Shown here one piece after another: positions 13,887-16,802 of a DNA stretch of 16,802 nucleotides; within the stretch, counting starts at the first letter, position 1, and each line of letters begins with the position of its first letter. The stretch covers positions 1 through 16,802 of the forward strand of contig SXUH01000052.1 in assembly GCA_005791855.1 (NCBI GenBank). Reading direction: 5' to 3'. This DNA is from Bdellovibrionales bacterium (lineage in GTDB: Bacteria > Bdellovibrionota > Bacteriovoracia > Bacteriovoracales > Bacteriovoracaceae). The notes beneath the pieces are model-generated. The model was not told where the DNA came from. It did no database searches and saw only the letters and a program-made list of their open reading frames with translations. Both the position numbers and the translations under genes were made by a program.

Positions 13887-14854
13887 TGAAACTTCTTTCG
13901 ACCCTATTCCTCCTCACCAGCGCCACGACGGCCGTCGCCCAGGACGTGGCGCCGAAGCGGCAGATCGACTTCTTCCTGGACGTCCTGGGCCTCAAGGGAG
14001 TGCTCTTCACCCTCGGGGCCCTGACCTTCGCCTACTCGTACAAGAACAGCGTCAAGCTCTTCTCCTGGATCGACGACCAGACCTACGGGACCCGCGACTA
14101 CATCCTGAAAAAATTCGAGATCATGTTCATCGAAGTCGACCCGGAGAAGATCACCTGGGTCCTCCTCGGCATGTCCTTCGGGATGGGGATCCTCACTTTC
14201 TGCGTCCTCGCCCTCCTCGGGAACCTCCCCCTGGCGCTCTTCCTCGGGACCATCGTCCTCGTCATCGGCTGGAAGTCGCCGAAGCACATCGTGGACTTCT
14301 TCGAGAACCGGAGGAAACGGAAGTACGCCATCCAGATGGTGGACGCGCTCAACCTCCTCGCCAACGGGATCCGCGCGGGCCTCAGCATGCCCCAGGCCAT
14401 CGGCATGGTCGTCGACGAGCTCCCGGCCCCCATCAGCCAGGAGTTCAACAAGGTCCTCCAGCAGGCGAAGATCGGCGTCCCCATGGACGAGGCCCTCGAG
14501 AACCTCAAGAAGCGGGTGTACACGGAGGACAACGAGATGTTCGTCACGAGTGTCAACATCCTACGCGAAACCGGGGGCAACCTTGCCGAAACTTTCGACA
14601 CCATCGTCCTGGTAATCCGGGAACGGGTCCGGCTCCAGCTGAAGATCGAGACCTACGTGGCCTCCGGAAAGATCCAGGCCTATATTATTGGCGCCATGCC
14701 CTTCCTCATGATCCTCATGTTCGGCTCCGGGGATCCCGACTACTTCCCCCTCCTATTCGGAACCTTCTTAGGAATCATAGCCTTAGCCGTGATCTGCGGG
14801 ATGGTGGCCTTCGGGATGTGGGTCATTTTGAAGATAATTGATATTAAAGTTTAG
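13883..14854 (+). CDS. tadB: Tad inner-membrane platform protein TadB
   Basis: This 323-aa T2SSF-type platform protein works with the CpaF ATPase. The cytoplasmic helical core is clear: LLANGIRAGLSMPQAI, then QQAKIGVPMDEALENLK and ILRETGGNLAETFDTI. Transmembrane segments lie at about 36-53 and 89-133 plus two at the C-terminus. The N-terminus (MMKLLSTLFLLTSATTAVAQ) looks like a cleavable signal peptide ending AVA, unusual for a platform protein. Two ATG codons (13883, 13886) are possible; the first gives an ATGA overlap with the ATPase gene. No TadC follows, although most Tad systems have both TadB and TadC. The last 30 or so codons switch to A/T-ending codons. Confidence 0.9.
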   Translation: MMKLLSTLFLLTSATTAVAQDVAPKRQIDFFLDVLGLKGVLFTLGALTFAYSYKNSVKLFSWIDDQTYGTRDYILKKFEIMFIEVDPEKITWVLLGMSFGMGILTFCVLALLGNLPLALFLGTIVLVIGWKSPKHIVDFFENRRKRKYAIQMVDALNLLANGIRAGLSMPQAIGMVVDELPAPISQEFNKVLQQAKIGVPMDEALENLKKRVYTEDNEMFVTSVNILRETGGNLAETFDTIVLVIRERVRLQLKIETYVASGKIQAYIIGAMPFLMILMFGSGDPDYFPLLFGTFLGIIALAVICGMVAFGMWVILKIIDIKV

Positions 14855-14873
14855 CGGAACTTTTACCGAAATA

Positions 14874-14879
14874 TATAAT
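14874..14879 (+). promoter_or_regulatory. Candidate -10 box before the YD-repeat gene
   Basis: A perfect TATAAT lies in the 56-base gap after tadB, within an AT-rich stretch. Transcription would start near 14886, about 25 bases before the ATG. The -35 is weak (TTTAGC at 14850-14855). The terminal gene pair may therefore be expressed partly apart from the pilus genes. Confidence 0.4.
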
Positions 14880-14910
14880 GGTATTTTCAATCGGAAGGAA
14901 AGGTGGACAC

Positions 14911-16536
14911 ATGAAGTTTTTAAGACTCTTACTCGCTCTGATGACCGCGGCCATGGCGTCGATGGCCTTCGCCGGAGTGAACTTAAAAAACGGTAACTTT
15001 TACATCTCGTACACTGATATCGTCGTCCCCGGCGGCGGAAAGAAACTAGAGATCACCCGGACCTACAACTCGAAGTCCACCGACGTCGGCTGGTTCGGCT
15101 TCGGCTGGGGGAGCGAGTTCGAAACGCGGCTCGAGCTCTCGGCGGACGGCTCGGTGGTGATCCACGAACACGGCTCGGGCGCGAAGTCGCGCTTCACGCC
15201 GAAGGCCGCCATCGACCCGGTCGCCGCGGCGTCGAAGATCGTCGCGGAGATGAAGAAGAAGACCGCCCTCTCCGAGACGGCCACCGCCGACCTCGTCAAG
15301 AAGCTCGCCGCGAACGCCGAGCTCCGGCACACCTACGCGCTGAACTTCGGCGTCCAGACGTCGGTCGCCGCCGGGACCGTCCTCTACTCGGATGACCGCG
15401 GCCCGCAGCAGCTCCACGTGCTCAAGGACGGCTACCGCCGAGCCCACGGCGACGGCCGCCAGGACTACTTCAACAAGGACGGCCAGCTCGTCAAGATCGC
15501 CGACAAGTCCGACTACAGCATCTCCTTCATCTACAAGAACGGGAACCTCGACTCGATCAAGGACTCCCAGGCCAAGCAGATCTTCTTCTCCTGGTACCCC
15601 GGGGGCCTCGTGAAGGAAATGTGGTCCGCCGGTGACAAGAAGGCGTTCTACAAGTACCAGGACACGGACCTGGTTTCCTCGAAGGACGTCGGCGACAACA
15701 CCTACGAGTACGGCTACGACAAGTCCCACAACCTCACCGAGATCCGCTACACCGACAAGTCGAAGCTCACCGTCGCCTACGACCCGAAGACGTTCTTCGT
15801 CACCCAGGTGGTCGACCGGAACGGGGAGGACACCAAGTACCAGTACGGCTCGAACCCGAGCAAGCCGGACGACCACTACTGGACGATCGTGACGAAGCCG
15901 GGCTTCGACGGCCAGCCGGTGGCGAACCGCTACGAGTACGAGATCAAGGCCAAGCCCGACGGGTCTCGCTACACCTACCGCATCGTCACCGACATCAACG
16001 GGATCAAGACGGACACGATCTACGGAGACAACTCGCTTCCGGTGAAGATCGCCCGCGGGAACCACGTGACGAACTTCGAGTACAACAAGAATGGCCTCCT
16101 CACGAAGAAGTCGTCGACGAAGGGCGACTTCGTGAACATCGAGTACGACGAGGCGATCAATAAGATCAAGAAGGTCGTGAACAACGAAGGCACCACGAGC
16201 TTCGACTACGACCAGAAGGGGAACCTCGTCAAGGCCGCGAACAACGCCGGCAAGACCGTGTTCCTGATCTACGACACGAAGGGGAAGATTTCGAAGATGG
16301 TTGACCAGGAGTCGGCGAGCTCCCGGCGGACCCTCGCGTTCAAGTACAACGCGCTCGGGAAGCCGGTGGAGATCGAGATGGAGAAGGTCGGGAAGATTAA
16401 CGTCGCCTACGACAACTATGGCGAGATCAAGAAGGTCGACTCGAGCGCCGGGCACAAGATGGCGCTCCAGGTGACCCAAGCGTTCCAAAACCTACTAACA
16501 ATCGTTAAGCCCGCGGGCGTTAACCTGAACATGTAA
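14911..16536 (+). CDS. Secreted RHS/YD-repeat protein (Bd0109-like candidate)
   Basis: This 541-aa exported protein has a signal peptide (MKFLRLLLALMTAAM ending AFA, cleavage after residue 21). An RHS N-terminal region follows, DUF6531-like: NGNFYISYTDIVV, ITRTYNSKS, GWFGFGWGSEFE (61-72). From about residue 175 there are degenerate YD repeats, such as YEYGYDKSHNLTEIRY, FEYNKNGLLTKK, FDYDQKGNLVKA and IYDTKGKISKM. It has no cysteine, and no DPxGL-type core end or toxin tip. The ATG at 14911 is chosen for the signal peptide and AGGTGG 4 bases upstream; the in-frame ATG at 14878 overlaps the -10 box. In B. bacteriovorus the YD-repeat protein Bd0109 lies next to flp pilus genes and pairs with Bd0108; the match here is from recalled gene order and architecture only. 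Confidence 0.85.
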   Translation: MKFLRLLLALMTAAMASMAFAGVNLKNGNFYISYTDIVVPGGGKKLEITRTYNSKSTDVGWFGFGWGSEFETRLELSADGSVVIHEHGSGAKSRFTPKAAIDPVAAASKIVAEMKKKTALSETATADLVKKLAANAELRHTYALNFGVQTSVAAGTVLYSDDRGPQQLHVLKDGYRRAHGDGRQDYFNKDGQLVKIADKSDYSISFIYKNGNLDSIKDSQAKQIFFSWYPGGLVKEMWSAGDKKAFYKYQDTDLVSSKDVGDNTYEYGYDKSHNLTEIRYTDKSKLTVAYDPKTFFVTQVVDRNGEDTKYQYGSNPSKPDDHYWTIVTKPGFDGQPVANRYEYEIKAKPDGSRYTYRIVTDINGIKTDTIYGDNSLPVKIARGNHVTNFEYNKNGLLTKKSSTKGDFVNIEYDEAINKIKKVVNNEGTTSFDYDQKGNLVKAANNAGKTVFLIYDTKGKISKMVDQESASSRRTLAFKYNALGKPVEIEMEKVGKINVAYDNYGEIKKVDSSAGHKMALQVTQAFQNLLTIVKPAGVNLNM

Positions 16537-16548
16537 GAGGATTGAAAT

Positions 16549-16785
16549 ATGAGATTCACAAGCCTGGCCCTGTTCCTGTCACTAGTCATGTCTTCCGTCT
16601 CCGCGCAGGAGAGGTCCGCCCCGGGACAGCTCGAGGACTCCGATCCGTGCAAGTGCCACAAGGCGGACAACAGCTGTCCTCCGAGGCCGAACTGCAACAC
16701 CTCCTCCCGCTCCTCCGGGAAGTCGCTCATGAACGTCGCCGAGAAGAAGGCCCCGTCGAAGCGAACCTCAACGACGAAGCAGTAA
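16549..16785 (+). CDS. Small secreted Cys-containing protein (Bd0108-like candidate)
   Basis: This 78-aa exported protein has the signal peptide MRFTSLALFLSLVMSSVSA (cleavage after residue 19). The mature part is about 59 residues, polar and probably disordered, with four Cys: C34-x-C36-x6-C43-x5-C49. A Ser/Lys/Thr-rich basic tail follows. AAGAGGA, overlapping the stop of the YD-repeat gene, lies 7 bases before the ATG, so the two genes are co-transcribed (12-base gap). Position, export and size resemble Bd0108 of the Bdellovibrio hit locus (about 101 aa as I recall), but I could not compare sequences. The 17 bases after it hold nothing recognisable. Confidence 0.75.
   Translation: MRFTSLALFLSLVMSSVSAQERSAPGQLEDSDPCKCHKADNSCPPRPNCNTSSRSSGKSLMNVAEKKAPSKRTSTTKQ
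16701..16718 (+). repeat. 9-base tandem repeat inside the small secreted protein gene
   Basis: CTCCTCCCG is followed directly by CTCCTCCGG, encoding SSR-SSG. Slippage would remove or add three residues in frame. Confidence 0.5.
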
Positions 16786-16802
16786 GCCCACCGATTCTCC
16801 GA

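Noticed and set aside
14911..16536. RHS polymorphic toxin with immunity gene
   Set aside because: No core-end motif, no variable toxin tip, and the downstream protein is secreted, unlike a cytoplasmic immunity protein.

Overview
The window reads as GC-rich chromosome from a motile, Gram-negative, Tad-piliated bacterium, most likely a member of the Bdellovibrionota (Bdellovibrio and relatives). The reasons are two short D0/D1-only flagellins side by side and a Tad/Flp pilus operon that runs directly into a secreted YD-repeat protein and a small secreted Cys-containing protein. That last order resembles what I recall of the Bdellovibrio bacteriovorus host-interaction (hit) locus, Bd0109-Bd0108, next to its flp pilus genes. 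The assignment is from memory and gene order, not from a search. No tRNA, rRNA, CRISPR array, transposase or phage gene was seen.

Left part (1-4855). A secreted-protein gene runs off the left edge (minus strand). A GNAT acetyltransferase (minus) is divergent from flagellin gene 1, and flagellin gene 2 follows in the same direction. Both flagellin leaders carry a stem-loop with AGGA in the loop plus a GGA-containing ribosome binding site, a layout suggesting CsrA-type translational control. A strong intrinsic terminator closes flagellin 2. Next come an RmlD/MAT2B-like SDR protein whose Tyr and Lys catalytic positions are replaced, and a convergent unrecognised gene that overlaps its 3' end.

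Middle (4881-6809). A secreted protein rich in Gly, Met and Cys (minus) is divergent from the pilus operon across about 450 bases. That gap holds two good inverted repeats, a candidate minus-strand promoter and a clear extended -10 promoter for the pilus genes.

Right part (6810-16785). The Tad operon order is: Flp pilin, small second prepilin, CpaA/TadV prepilin peptidase, three more prepilin-like proteins (Flp or TadE/TadF type), CpaB, CpaC secretin, a single-chain CpaE(TadZ)-CpaF(TadA) fusion, TadB, then the YD-repeat protein and the small Cys protein. Most genes overlap or abut. A second extended -10 promoter precedes cpaB and a TATAAT precedes the YD-repeat gene, so there may be three transcription units. 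The peptidase would process five prepilins. CpaC forms the outer-membrane pore, CpaB supports it, the fused ATPase positions and powers assembly, and TadB is the membrane platform. No TadC, TadD or TadG was found. The terminal pair may sense pilus state if the hit comparison holds.
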